Assembly: GCF_000425465.1 (NCBI RefSeq)
Contig: NZ_AUDM01000008.1
Span: forward strand, 1 to 64,000
Direction: 5' to 3'
From: Flavobacterium filum DSM 17961
GTDB taxonomy: Bacteria > Bacteroidota > Bacteroidia > Flavobacteriales > Flavobacteriaceae
Length of the DNA stretch: 64,000 nucleotides
A model generated the notes under the pieces. It was not told where the DNA came from. It was given only the letters and a program-made list of their open reading frames with translations, and searched no databases. Made by a program: the position numbers and the translations under genes. This document shows, piece by piece, positions 51,709 to 62,200 of the stretch; position 1 is the first letter of the stretch; each line of letters starts with the position of its first letter.

Positions 51709-51797
51709 AGCTTTTTTTGTTTAAAAGTTTAAAAGTTTAAGTGTTTAAAAGGGTTTGAATAGTCACGGTTAACAACCTTGAACAAAATCAAACAATC

Positions 51798-53801
51798 TTA
51801 AACCATTTTGAACAATTCATCATCTACTACATTAGGGATGGTAACTTTCAATAAAGGTTGCGTCTCCATGGCTCTTTTTATGGCAAAAATTGCACCTTCG
51901 TTGCGGGCCCAATTTCTGCGAGCAATTCCGTTGTTTACATCCCAAAATAACATCGATTTTAATCGTCTGTCGCTATCCTCTGTACCTTCAAGAACCATAC
52001 CAAAACCACCGTTAATTACTTCGCCCCAGCCAACTCCGCCGCCGTTATGTATTGATACCCAAGTTGCTCCACGGAAACTATCGCCAATCACGTTATGAAT
52101 CGCCATATCTGCCGTAAAACTCGAACCATCATAAATATTGGACGTTTCTCGATAAGGAGAATCGGTTCCGGAAACATCGTGGTGGTCGCGACCTAAAATG
52201 ACATAACCAATTTCGTTTTTAGCAATGGCTTTGTTGAATGCTTCAGCAATTTTCATTCTTCCTTCTGCATCGGCATATAAAATTCGGGCTTGCGAACCCA
52301 CGACTAATTTATTTTTCTGAGCTTCTTTAATCCACTTAATATTATCCTGCATTTGCTGTTGGATTTCAATAGGAGCGGTTTTTGCCATTTCTTCCAAAAC
52401 ATCACAAGCAATTTGATCGGTTTTGGCTAAATCTTCCGGTTTTCCGCTGGCACAAACCCATCGGAACGGACCAAATCCATAATCAAAACACATCGGTCCC
52501 ATAATGTCTTGCACATAACTGGGGTACTTAAAATGAATGCCATCAATCGCCATGACATCAGCACCGGCACGAGAAGCCTCTAATAAAAAGGCGTTTCCGT
52601 AATCAAAGAAATAGGTTCCTTTGGCAGTATGTTTATTTACTGCCGCTGCATGACGCACTAACGTTTCTTTCACTTTCGTTTTAAAAAGTTCGGGATTATT
52701 AGCCATTAGCTCATTCGATTCTTCAAACGAAATTCCAACCGGATAATAACCTCCTGCCCACGGATTGTGCAACGAAGTCTGATCTGAACCTAAATCAATA
52801 TGAATATTTTCCGCATCAAATCGTTCCCAAACATCTACGATATTTCCGAGATAAGCGATGGAAACCACTTCTTTTTCAGCTTGAGCTTTTCGGACACGAA
52901 TTACCAATTCATCAACATTTTCAATCACTTCATTAATCCAACCTTGTGAGTGACGAATGTGGGTTATTTTCGGATTCACTTCGGCACAAACGGTCACACA
53001 ACCGGCAATGTTTCCGGCTTTTGGTTGAGCACCACTCATTCCGCCTAAACCAGAAGTTACGAAAAGTGAACCTTCCGGATTTTTTTTAATTTTTCTAAAT
53101 CCATTTAAAACCGTTATGGTAGTGCCGTGAACAATTCCTTGTGGACCAATGTACATATAACTTCCGGCTGTCATTTGTCCGTATTGTGAAACGCCTAACG
53201 CATTCATTTTTTCCCAATCATCGGGTTTGGAATAATTTGGAATAACCATTCCGTTGGTTACGACAACTCTTGGAGCATCTTTGTGCGAAGGAAATAATCC
53301 CATCGGATGACCGGAGTACATCACCAAGGTTTGCTCATCCGTCATTTCCGAAAGGTATTTCATGGTTAATCGATATTGAGCCCAATTTTGAAAAACCGCT
53401 CCATTTCCTCCATACGTAATCAATTCGTGTGGATGTTGAGCCACAGCATAATCCAAATTATTTTGAATCATTAGCATGATGGCTTTAGCTTGCTCACTTT
53501 TTCCGGGATATTCCGAAATTGGTCGGGCATACATTCGGTAATCTGGGCGAAGACGATACATGTAAATCCGACCGTATTTTTCTAATTCGTCTTTGAATTC
53601 GGGTAGGAGCGTAGCATGGTGTTTCGGTTCAAAGTAGCGTAACGCATTGCGAAGAGCTAATTTTTTTTCTTCCTCCGAAAGAATTTCTTTTCGCTTTGGA
53701 GCGTGATTTATTTCTGTTTCGTATGGTTTTAGAGAAGGTAATTCGGTTGGAATTCCTTCAGAAATTTGTTCTTTGAATGATTTGGTATGTATTGCTTGCA
53801 T
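51798..53801 (-). CDS. hutU: Urocanate hydratase
   Basis: 667 aa, the long form found in Bacteroidota. Motifs GGNGAVFQNWAQYRLTMKYL, YSGHPMGLFPSH, SGLGGMSGAQPKAGNIAGC (NAD-binding), DYGNAFLLEASRAGAD, and RDHHDVSGTDSPYRETSN. Converts urocanate to imidazolone propionate in histidine degradation. No other hut gene nearby. The short gap behind it (51709-51797) holds GTTTAAAA microrepeats. Confidence 0.96.
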   Translation of the reverse strand: MQAIHTKSFKEQISEGIPTELPSLKPYETEINHAPKRKEILSEEEKKLALRNALRYFEPKHHATLLPEFKDELEKYGRIYMYRLRPDYRMYARPISEYPGKSEQAKAIMLMIQNNLDYAVAQHPHELITYGGNGAVFQNWAQYRLTMKYLSEMTDEQTLVMYSGHPMGLFPSHKDAPRVVVTNGMVIPNYSKPDDWEKMNALGVSQYGQMTAGSYMYIGPQGIVHGTTITVLNGFRKIKKNPEGSLFVTSGLGGMSGAQPKAGNIAGCVTVCAEVNPKITHIRHSQGWINEVIENVDELVIRVRKAQAEKEVVSIAYLGNIVDVWERFDAENIHIDLGSDQTSLHNPWAGGYYPVGISFEESNELMANNPELFKTKVKETLVRHAAAVNKHTAKGTYFFDYGNAFLLEASRAGADVMAIDGIHFKYPSYVQDIMGPMCFDYGFGPFRWVCASGKPEDLAKTDQIACDVLEEMAKTAPIEIQQQMQDNIKWIKEAQKNKLVVGSQARILYADAEGRMKIAEAFNKAIAKNEIGYVILGRDHHDVSGTDSPYRETSNIYDGSSFTADMAIHNVIGDSFRGATWVSIHNGGGVGWGEVINGGFGMVLEGTEDSDRRLKSMLFWDVNNGIARRNWARNEGAIFAIKRAMETQPLLKVTIPNVVDDELFKMV

Positions 53802-53862
53802 CAGATTTTTGGATTGTTAGATAGTTAGATTTTCAGATTGTTGGATTATTAGATTTTTCGAA
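53802..53862. repeat. TTAGATTG/GATTGTTAG microrepeat spacer
   Basis: GGATTGTTAGATAGTTAGAT, then GATTGTTGGATTATTAGATT: heptamer-like repeats between hutU and the DUF5522 gene, the same type as elsewhere in the window. Confidence 0.65.
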
Positions 53863-54042
53863 TTACTTTTTTTTGATTGTATTCGCTTTTTTATCAAATC
53901 CATACGGACAATGTCGGCATCCGCTTTTGCAGCAATAGCCTCTTTTTAAATGATATTTTTCTGTAAAACATTTATAACCTTCGGGCGTATAATAAAAATC
54001 TTCGCCTTCAATTAATTTATTTTCAGGATTTGGTGTATTCAT
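53863..54042 (-). CDS. Small Cys-rich DUF5522-like protein
   Basis: 59 aa from ATG 54042 (MNTPNPENKLIEGEDFYYTP). The longer reading to 54195 overlaps the divergent gene and its promoter. C-terminal KRGYCCKSGCRHCPYGF with four Cys is the family signature, a likely metal site; it is often found in Bacteroidota near hutU-like or random genes. Role unknown. Confidence 0.85.
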   Translation of the reverse strand: MNTPNPENKLIEGEDFYYTPEGYKCFTEKYHLKRGYCCKSGCRHCPYGFDKKANTIKKK

Positions 54043-54047
54043 AACTA

Positions 54048-54064
54048 CAAAATTAGCAACTTTG
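54048..54064. promoter_or_regulatory. Back-to-back divergent -7 boxes
   Basis: Minus TAATTTTG (54055-54048) serves the 54042 gene; plus CAACTTTG (54057-54064) serves ATG 54071. Both would give mRNAs starting within one to two bases of the start codon. The boxes are one base apart, so the two promoters should exclude each other. Confidence 0.55.
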
Positions 54065-54070
54065 CCACAA

Positions 54071-54397
54071 ATGTTTGTATTAGTTTTTAAATATTTAACC
54101 CCAAAAGGTTTTCGTGGACTCACTTTGTATCCGTTTGTGTTTTTAAAATACAAATCGGACAAAGAAAATGTAGTTTTATTAAACCACGAACGCATTCACA
54201 TTCGGCAACAAATTGAACTGTTGGTTTTGCCTTTTTATGTTTGGTATAGTTTGGAATATTTGGTTCGTTTGATTCAATTTAAAAACAGCAATTTGGCTTA
54301 CAGAAATATTTCGTTTGAACGAGAAGCTTATCAAAACGAAAAAAACCTTCACTATGTAAAGCAAAGGTCTTTTTGGCGTTTTATAAATTATCTTTAA
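54071..54397 (+). CDS. HERIH-motif small protein, possible Zn-binding
   Basis: 108 aa from ATG 54071 (MFVLVFKYLTPKGFRGLTL). Motif NHERIHIRQQIELLVLPFYV and YRNISFEREAYQNEKNL (His-x3-His plus distal Glu), a gluzincin-like arrangement seen in a small Bacteroidota family; hydrophobic segment about 55-70. Catalysis unproven. Convergent with the giant gene, sharing 4 bp. Confidence 0.7.
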   Translation: MFVLVFKYLTPKGFRGLTLYPFVFLKYKSDKENVVLLNHERIHIRQQIELLVLPFYVWYSLEYLVRLIQFKNSNLAYRNISFEREAYQNEKNLHYVKQRSFWRFINYL

Positions 54398-57300
54398 TAA
54401 ATTACTTTTTCGATGGAAGTTGTTCCGTCAGTTAATTTTATTTTTAATAATAAGGTTGCGTTATTTCTTTGAAGTTGACTTAGTTCAATTTGTTTAGAAT
54501 TTATATTTCTTGACTGATGAATCATTTGTCCTAATACATTAAATACTTGAATCGAATCAATATTTTCTATACTTGAAGAAACAACTACATTTTCATTAGT
54601 GATCACCCTAACAGTATTTTCAATTGAAAAAGTAGGATTACTTAAAGTTGAAGATGATTCATAGATAATTTTAAATCGGTCAATAAACGTTCCGCTAACG
54701 GTTTGGAAAGTATAAGGTGATTGTTTTAAATCATGAACACTATTTAAATAAAGATCTTCTAACAGAATAGTTTGGTCATTGAATAATCCATCTACAGCAG
54801 CAATTGCCATCGTATAATTTCCGGCTGATGGAGCGTGGAAACCAATTGGAACTTCATCTAAAGTGTTAAAAGGTAAAGCTCTACCTTGAATATTTAATTT
54901 CAAATCATCGATAATTGAAAAAACCGATAAATCATTTGTAATAGCAATTGAGCTATCAAAAAAGTTATCTTTATCCATTGTTGCCCCTTCAACATAGCCT
55001 ATTAATGTTCTTTCAGAAACATTTTGAGCATTTATAATATCAAGCCAAAATCTGCTTTTTTCGGTCGGGATTAATTGCTCAACATAGGTTTCTTGATTGG
55101 CATGACGATAAAACAAACTATTATCATAAGTGGCACTTCTTAAGTGATTACCAAATGAAATTACATCTGAAGCAGCTGGGCCGTCTAACATTTGGATAAA
55201 AAATCCTTGACCAGCACCGATAAATAGGTCAGCACCCATTGTAGGACAACAACTAGTTCCGGTAAAATTATACGTTAAGTAATCACCCGGTGAATAATTG
55301 TAAGCGTAGGTATCATAAAAAGGACTTGAAATGATGGCAGGTAGGTTACCATGTGTCCATAATTTTACATTTCCTTCAATTTTTGTTCTGTTATCAAATA
55401 AAAATTGACTAGCTCGGATGGCTGAAGGATATGGATTACCTAAAAGATTATTGTTATCACTTAAATTCGTGATTAATGTTCCATTAGTACCCGTAAATGA
55501 TGTCTGAATACTGCCTCTTGAAATTGGAACAGTATATGGACCATTATTTGGTACACCAGTAAAACTGCCAAATAAAGTGGACGGAGTATCCGTAAATGAA
55601 TTTGGACCTCTAACGATGTAACCTCTTCCCGGAAGCATTGTGCTGCCACCTGCTGCTTGCCAATTTCCTTGACCACCATTTGGATTAGCCACTGTTGGAT
55701 GCCAAGTGTAAATAGGTCCAGGAGCAATAGGACTTGAAATATTATTTACATTAAAACCAGCTACCGGTGATGACCAATATACATAGTCTAATCTCCTGAT
55801 GTTTGTATTTCTTCTGTATTTGATGTTTCCTGTGTTGGTTACATTATTCACTTGTATCAAACTTGAATTATTATTGATTATAAATGTTCCACCTGCATTT
55901 ACATTTACCCAATCGGTTACGGTAATCATATTATTAGAGTTGACTGTAAGTGTTGCACCATTATGAATGGTCAATGTTCCTGCCATTCCATGGTAGTTAG
56001 TGCCTGAAATAATTGGATCATTAGGTGTTACAGGAATAATAACACAATCTGTTAAATATGGAATTCCGGCTGGAGTCCAGTTATTTGGTTTGTTCCAATC
56101 GGTATCAATTGAACCATTCCAAGTTTTATCGCCAAGAACTGTTACGGTTGTTTCAGCCGTTTCTACAAGTGTGTTTCCTGTACAAAGTTGATAAGTAACT
56201 TGTGCAGTATAAACAGTTGTTGATGTTGGACAAACATTAATAACATCAGTATTTCCAACAACAGGCCCTGAGGTGCCTGAGCCTTCAAACCACGTTACTG
56301 TTGTAAGTGGAGCTCCGGTAGGGGTAAATCTCCATGCTTCGTTTACAACTGTCCAGTCAGCATCTAGTCCATTTCTACCTGGTGCAACAATTGCTTGAGT
56401 ACCGTTTCCGTTTTGAAGACCAACGATTGCATTACCGCTATTCCAGCTCGAACATACATTTTTTTCTTGAATATAAATTTCAATCACATTAGTATTTTCA
56501 TAAAGCACCATCATTCCTGAATATAGTATTGAATTACAAGTGCTAGAGAACATAGGAACTTTATGCCATGAAACTACTAAAGCTCTACATCCGGTATTCA
56601 GTGTGATTAATTCATATCCAACACTTCCACCTTTGCTTGGGTCAATATCATGATAAACACCAAAAATAGTGTTCATAAATAACGTATTATTGGGTAAATT
56701 ACTATTAAATGACCAAGTAGAATATCCACCTGGTGTATTGTTCGTTAAATCAAATGTTAATACTCCATTTGATCCAATTAAACATTGATTAAAGTTATTG
56801 CCATAAAAACAAAAGTCAAAAGGGAGGTTCACTACAGGTGACCAAACATCATCAATGTTAACACTAACTGGGTTTTGCAAACATGCAAATTGATAGGGTG
56901 GATTATAAGGGATGTTTGTCACGCTATATGATGTTGTTTGAGCAATTGGAGTATAAATTGCTTCAATGTCTACACAACTTGAAGCAGTGTTACAATCTAT
57001 AGGAAATGGGTCTGCACCATTCAATCCCAAACCTCCACTAATTACATCCGGGCAAGCTAAAGAAGTAGTTCCGGTTCCATTACCAAAAATACATGGACAA
57101 TTGATGATAAAACTAACATTACCACCTGTTGTTGACTCGGGGTCAAGTAAAAATAAATATTCTACTCCGGCTGTTAAATTAATGTTTGCAGCCGGTGCTG
57201 CTCCTGAAACTGCACTAATACAAGTCCATCCTGTACTTCCGCAACCCGAAGATGCTATTTTGTATTGATAATCTATAGTTCCAAATGATGATAATTGTTG

Positions 57301-59058
57301 AAGTGAATATAGTCCAGTTGTAGCTGGAGTAAAACTAAAAATCATTTCATTTCCTGGAGTAGTCCAACCACAAGCTGAATTAGCGAAAGAACCGGAGCCA
57401 CCAGCAATATTTACATTGATTTGTAAACCACATGAGGTTATGGTAGTAATGGCAGAGCATGGGTTAACTGGCGTTGTGATGCAAGCAGTGAATGTTCCTT
57501 GGCCGGAGCCATTTGAATAACTGTAAACTCTAAAAAAGTAAGTATTTCCAATCGTTAGCCCTGAAATCGTGGCTGATTCAGCACCAGAAATTGTATTGTC
57601 TGAACAAGCTAAACTTGTGAGGGATGCACAAGGTCCGCTAAATACTTGTAAAACTGCATCTGAAAGAGTACCAGGTGTTACTGTAACACTATGAATAGTT
57701 GATGTCGCTACAAAACTATACCATACATCATCATCTGCGGTACCTAAACAACCGCTTTGAGATTGAGTTGCACCAACAGTAGTTCCGCTTGTTGTGGAAG
57801 TACAACTCAAATTTGAATTTACGGCAACATTTATGGCTGTTGCACAGTTGTCATTAGAAAGTGGAGGAGGTGCTGCAGTACAAGTTCTACTGATGGTAAA
57901 TGTACCTGTTGTTGTGCTTCCTGCTAACCAATGAGCTACATAAACATAATAGGTAACACCATTTACAGTTGTAAAAGTTGCAGTTTCTGGAGCGGCATCT
58001 GTACAAGCAATATTGGTCATTGAACCGCAAGTTCCTGTTGAAACGGATAATTTAATATCAAAGGCAGGGTTTGTTGTGATTGTAGTTTGCTGACCATCTC
58101 CAACAAAAGTGTACCAAACACCATAATTGGACATCGAACAGCCTGAAACATTGGCAATATTTGTCGTATTTACAGTAGTTCCGGCTAGATTTGTTGTTCC
58201 GCATGGTAAAGCAGTAGCATTTGAACATAAGTCATTAGCCGGAGGTGTTGGAGCTGTACTACAAGTTCTACTGATGGTAAATGTACCTGTTGTTGTGCTT
58301 CCTGCTAGCCAATGAGCTACATAAACATAATAGGTAACACCATTTACAGTTGTAAAAGTAGCAGTTTCAGGAGCGGCATCTGTACAAGCAATATTGGTCA
58401 TTGAACCGCAAGTTCCTGTTGAAACGGATAGTTTAATATCAAAGGCTGGATTAGTTGTAATTGTAGTTTGTTGACCATCTCCAACAAAAGTGTACCAAAC
58501 ACCATAATTGGACATTGAACAACCTGAAACATTGGCAATATTAGTGGTATTTACAGTTGTTCCAGCTAGATTTGTTGTTCCGCATGGTAAAGGAGTAGCA
58601 TTGGAGCATAAATCATTTGCTGGAGGTGTTGGAGTGGAGCATGAAGTACAAGTTATAGTTGTTGTACAACAGTTTGTAGCTGTACCACACCCCGCATTTG
58701 TGTTGTAATGAACATAATATGTTCCAGATGATGTAGCGGTAAATGTGTGTGGTGAATTACCATGACTAATTACAGTTCCATTGTAACTTCCTGATCTTAC
58801 GGTAATGTATCCTCCACAAGAATTAGAAACTTGATATGTATTTCCTGAAACTATGGATGAAATTGTACTGTATTCTGTTTGATAGTTACATGTACTAATG
58901 GTAACAGGAACATTAGCTGTAGGAGCAGTTGCTGAACCCCATGCGGATGTGTTTGTACATTGTGCATTTGTTTCAATGCTCGATATAAATGTTACAATTA
59001 AAAAAATAAATTGAATGCATTTAAAAGGAAAAAAGATCCCCCAATATCTTTTTTTCAT
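54394..59058 (-). CDS. Giant secreted multi-domain protein, probably T9SS cargo
   Basis: 1554 aa. Signal peptide 1-33 (MKKRYWGIFFPFKCIQFIFL, ends NAQC). Beta domain to about 140, then two near-identical 127-residue repeats (about 140-395) each with PPANDLCSNAT and GVTYYVYVAHWLAG, then two NDNCATAINV-like anchor domains, a Cys-rich domain, a WNGSIDTDWNKPNNWTPAG right-handed region, and a T9SS-type A-like tail (residues 1470-1554: SIQVFNVLGQMI). Probably exported to the surface and cleaved. Paralogous to the next gene in its C-terminal half. Confidence 0.88.
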   Translation of the reverse strand: MKKRYWGIFFPFKCIQFIFLIVTFISSIETNAQCTNTSAWGSATAPTANVPVTISTCNYQTEYSTISSIVSGNTYQVSNSCGGYITVRSGSYNGTVISHGNSPHTFTATSSGTYYVHYNTNAGCGTATNCCTTTITCTSCSTPTPPANDLCSNATPLPCGTTNLAGTTVNTTNIANVSGCSMSNYGVWYTFVGDGQQTTITTNPAFDIKLSVSTGTCGSMTNIACTDAAPETATFTTVNGVTYYVYVAHWLAGSTTTGTFTISRTCSTAPTPPANDLCSNATALPCGTTNLAGTTVNTTNIANVSGCSMSNYGVWYTFVGDGQQTTITTNPAFDIKLSVSTGTCGSMTNIACTDAAPETATFTTVNGVTYYVYVAHWLAGSTTTGTFTISRTCTAAPPPLSNDNCATAINVAVNSNLSCTSTTSGTTVGATQSQSGCLGTADDDVWYSFVATSTIHSVTVTPGTLSDAVLQVFSGPCASLTSLACSDNTISGAESATISGLTIGNTYFFRVYSYSNGSGQGTFTACITTPVNPCSAITTITSCGLQINVNIAGGSGSFANSACGWTTPGNEMIFSFTPATTGLYSLQQLSSFGTIDYQYKIASSGCGSTGWTCISAVSGAAPAANINLTAGVEYLFLLDPESTTGGNVSFIINCPCIFGNGTGTTSLACPDVISGGLGLNGADPFPIDCNTASSCVDIEAIYTPIAQTTSYSVTNIPYNPPYQFACLQNPVSVNIDDVWSPVVNLPFDFCFYGNNFNQCLIGSNGVLTFDLTNNTPGGYSTWSFNSNLPNNTLFMNTIFGVYHDIDPSKGGSVGYELITLNTGCRALVVSWHKVPMFSSTCNSILYSGMMVLYENTNVIEIYIQEKNVCSSWNSGNAIVGLQNGNGTQAIVAPGRNGLDADWTVVNEAWRFTPTGAPLTTVTWFEGSGTSGPVVGNTDVINVCPTSTTVYTAQVTYQLCTGNTLVETAETTVTVLGDKTWNGSIDTDWNKPNNWTPAGIPYLTDCVIIPVTPNDPIISGTNYHGMAGTLTIHNGATLTVNSNNMITVTDWVNVNAGGTFIINNNSSLIQVNNVTNTGNIKYRRNTNIRRLDYVYWSSPVAGFNVNNISSPIAPGPIYTWHPTVANPNGGQGNWQAAGGSTMLPGRGYIVRGPNSFTDTPSTLFGSFTGVPNNGPYTVPISRGSIQTSFTGTNGTLITNLSDNNNLLGNPYPSAIRASQFLFDNRTKIEGNVKLWTHGNLPAIISSPFYDTYAYNYSPGDYLTYNFTGTSCCPTMGADLFIGAGQGFFIQMLDGPAASDVISFGNHLRSATYDNSLFYRHANQETYVEQLIPTEKSRFWLDIINAQNVSERTLIGYVEGATMDKDNFFDSSIAITNDLSVFSIIDDLKLNIQGRALPFNTLDEVPIGFHAPSAGNYTMAIAAVDGLFNDQTILLEDLYLNSVHDLKQSPYTFQTVSGTFIDRFKIIYESSSTLSNPTFSIENTVRVITNENVVVSSSIENIDSIQVFNVLGQMIHQSRNINSKQIELSQLQRNNATLLLKIKLTDGTTSIEKVIY
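57881..58642 (-). repeat. 381-bp tandem duplication inside the giant gene
   Basis: The 381-bp unit starting at CAAGTTCTAC occurs at 57881 and 58262, almost identical at DNA level, giving two 127-residue copies. This is a site of likely length variation. Confidence 0.9.
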
Positions 59059-59066
59059 TTTAGTAG

Positions 59067-59089
59067 TTTTAGTAATTAATTTACTAAAA
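59067..59089. repeat. 9-bp-arm inverted repeat upstream of the giant gene
   Basis: TTTTAGTAA and TTACTAAAA with a TTAAT spacer (59067-59089), about 10 bp before the ATG; may be operator or leader hairpin. Confidence 0.45.
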
Positions 59090-59183
59090 TAGTTTACTTT
59101 TTTTGAAATTTAACGAATTACTGTCAAAATGTTAATAAAATGTTTAAATTTTCATGTGTGCTGTAAGAAAAAAATTAAAATAC

Positions 59184-59215
59184 AAAAAAAGGGATGTGAA
59201 AACATCCCTTTTTTT
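59184..59215 (-). terminator. Terminator of the 59233-63732 gene
   Basis: Stem AAAAAAAGGGATGT and ACATCCCTTTTTTT with a GAAA loop; T7 tract on the minus side. 18 bp past the stop. Confidence 0.9.
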
Positions 59216-59232
59216 GGTTACGTTGTTTTGAT

Positions 59233-62200
59233 TTAAAAAATAACTTTTTTCGAAGTAATTGTACCGTCTTTTAATTCGATTTTTAGTAAAAGTGTACGGT
59301 TAATTTTTTCAATTCCTTTTAAATCAACACTTTTTGAATTTACATTTTCATATTTTTTTAATAATCTTCCATAAATGTCATACACCAAAAGTGTTTTAAT
59401 CTCATCATTTTTACTTTCCACTTCCACTTTATCATTTGTTTTGACATTTACCTTTTGTGAATCTTCATTAATTGATGCAAAAGTTGAATCTTGACTATTA
59501 AATACAATTTCAAAGCGATTATCAAAAGTTCCAATATTTGATGAGAATGTGTAAGGTGCCTCATTTAGGTTGTGAATTTGATTCGTGAAATTATCTTTCA
59601 GGTATATGATTTGACCATTATTTTTAAAGAATCCATCAACAGAAGCAATTGCGATAGTATAATTACCTGTAGTTGAAACTTTATAGCCTAGAGGAATAAC
59701 ATCGTTCACATCAAATGGCCATTTTCTACCTTGAATACTAGCTTTTTCATTTTCAATAAGTGAGTATAGTACTAATGCATTATCAACTTTTGTGTAAGCA
59801 TCAAACATTCTGTCTTTTCCATTAGTCGCCCCAAAAATATAGCCTACTAGAGTTCTACTTACACTTCCATTAGCTGCAACTAAATCTAACCAAATTCTAT
59901 TTTTGTCATTCTCTAACTTTGGAGTAGAAGTGGCACTGTTTTTATAAAATTGTGTATTATTACTTTCTACTCTCATACTATTATTGAATGTAACATCAAC
60001 AGTGGTAGCAGGTCCATCTAACATGGCTACAAAGAAGCTTTGTCCTGCAGGGATATAACCGTCATACGTTGCAGGTCCGCTAATTGTTCCTGTACCATTA
60101 TGAATAATATAATCGTTTGAAGAATAATTATATTGGAAACTTCCATAGAAAGGATTCCCGTTTGCATTACTTGGTAAGCTTCCATGAGTCCATACTCTAA
60201 TTGAACCTTCTAAATCAGGGTTTGCAGCCATAAAATCTGTAAATCGAATGGCAGATGGATATGGATTTCCAATAAGATTGAAATTATCATCCATATTTGT
60301 AATCATCACTCCATTAGTTCCGGCATAATCTGCACCTGTATTATTTCCTCTTGAAACTGGAATAGTAATAGTTCCATTGTTCGGAACACCTGTAAATGTT
60401 GCCGTAAATGTTTGAGCAGTTGTATTGTTAAATGAACTAGGACCTCTTACAATATATCCTTTTGAAGCCACCATTGTTTCATTTGCATTAGCCCAATTTC
60501 CAAATCCGCCATTTGAGTTAGCTATTGTAGGATTCCACATGAATCTTGCTGAAGTAGGTGTGCCAGGGGATAAATTGTTTAGATGAAAATTTTGAACTGG
60601 AGATGACCAATATACATAATCACTTCTTCTAATTGATGTACTTCTGTTGTATCGAATATTTCCTGTGTTAGTAGCTTCATTTACCTGAACTAAACTTGCA
60701 TTATTTTGAAAATCCATTGTACCGGTTGGTTTTACGACAACTTGGTCAATTATTTTCAAATGATTACCCTCTTGGATGGTTAATGTTGCATTATCTCTTA
60801 CATCTATGTTAAATCCATATCCAACATAGTTAGTTCCACTAATAATAGGATTGTTTGCTGTAGCATGTACAATAATACAATCTTCGTCTGTTGGAACACC
60901 AATAGGGGTCCAATTATTCGGAGTATTCCAGTCTGTATTTACTGAGCCATTCCAAGTTTTAGGTCTTCTTACATGGAAGGAACGTATTCCATAACAACCT
61001 CTTTCAATATTGTAAACCCTAGCATAAATCATTTGTGGATTGGATGTTTCAGAAAAATTTTCAGGATCAGGTATAGGGCTAACATTGTTATGAGCATTTG
61101 TTAAATTTGTAAAATAACTAATACCGTAAATTGGAGATGGGTATAGAGCATGTAATCTTGGACTATTTTCAGTTAAATCAAATGGTTCCCCAAAATTACA
61201 TTTTATAATATTTCTTGGTTGCAAAGGGGTTATTTCCGGGAAGATTTCAATCGTTACTTCATCTTCAACAAAACAACCTGGGTTACCTTTAATTGAGGCT
61301 CTTACTTTGTAATCACCCCACTCAGTTACATTATAAGTAGGTCCTGTTGCACCTGAAATCTCTACTTCATCTTGATACCATATAAAATCGAATATAGTTG
61401 CATCTAATTCAGGATCAAGTAAAACACTTTCACCATAGCATAAAGCTGTATTGTTATCGATAAATAAATTATCACCTAAGGCAATATCTCCAATTGAAAA
61501 GCTGCTTCCTTTTATAAATACTGCGGAATCAAGCAAAGTATCTAATCGGTCAGCAATCGCTAATTTTATTCTGTAAGCTTGTCCTGGAACTACACTTCCA
61601 ATAGCTGTTAATGGTACAGTTGCTCCATAAAAATTAATTGGAGCACTAGTAGGATTACTCAAGAAATAATTGCCAAAATAACTTTGATTAACTGAACTAC
61701 AACCACCATTGTATAGTTGATCTCTAATACTTACAACAGATATTGGAGTAGAAGTAGAAGGTACAACTGCTATGTTTGTAGTCACTCCGGTATTTAAATT
61801 CGTTAAAAGAAATATAAACGTATCTGAGAAATCACATTGATAAAATCCATATTCATTTGACGCAAATAAAAAGTCAAAACTAATGGTACTTTGAAATGGA
61901 ACAAAATCAAATTGTATATAACTCGCATTTAAAGCAGTTTGAGGAGAGCCGGAAACAGCAGACATAACAGCTTGAACATCAGTATCACCTAACCAGCCAT
62001 TACCTCCAACAGAGTTGGTAGCGTTATTAATTGGACCAGCAGCAAAATTTGCATTTCCAGAGGTTAATACTATTCCATTATCAAAAGGGAATGTAGCACC
62101 ATTTCTGTCAAAGTACCCTATTCCATTTGCATCGCCATAATTAGTACCTGTAGATGAATTAATATTGGTAATGCTTACACAACTATTTTCAAATAAAACT

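Noticed and set aside
54043-54195. N-terminal extension of the DUF5522-like gene
   Set aside because: Overlaps the divergent gene's coding sequence and both -7 boxes; family members start at MNTPNPEN-like sequence.
58127-58708. Plus-strand frames opposite the 127-residue repeats
   Set aside because: Both frames are the same sequence read antisense to a repeated coding unit, with no promoter or signal of their own.
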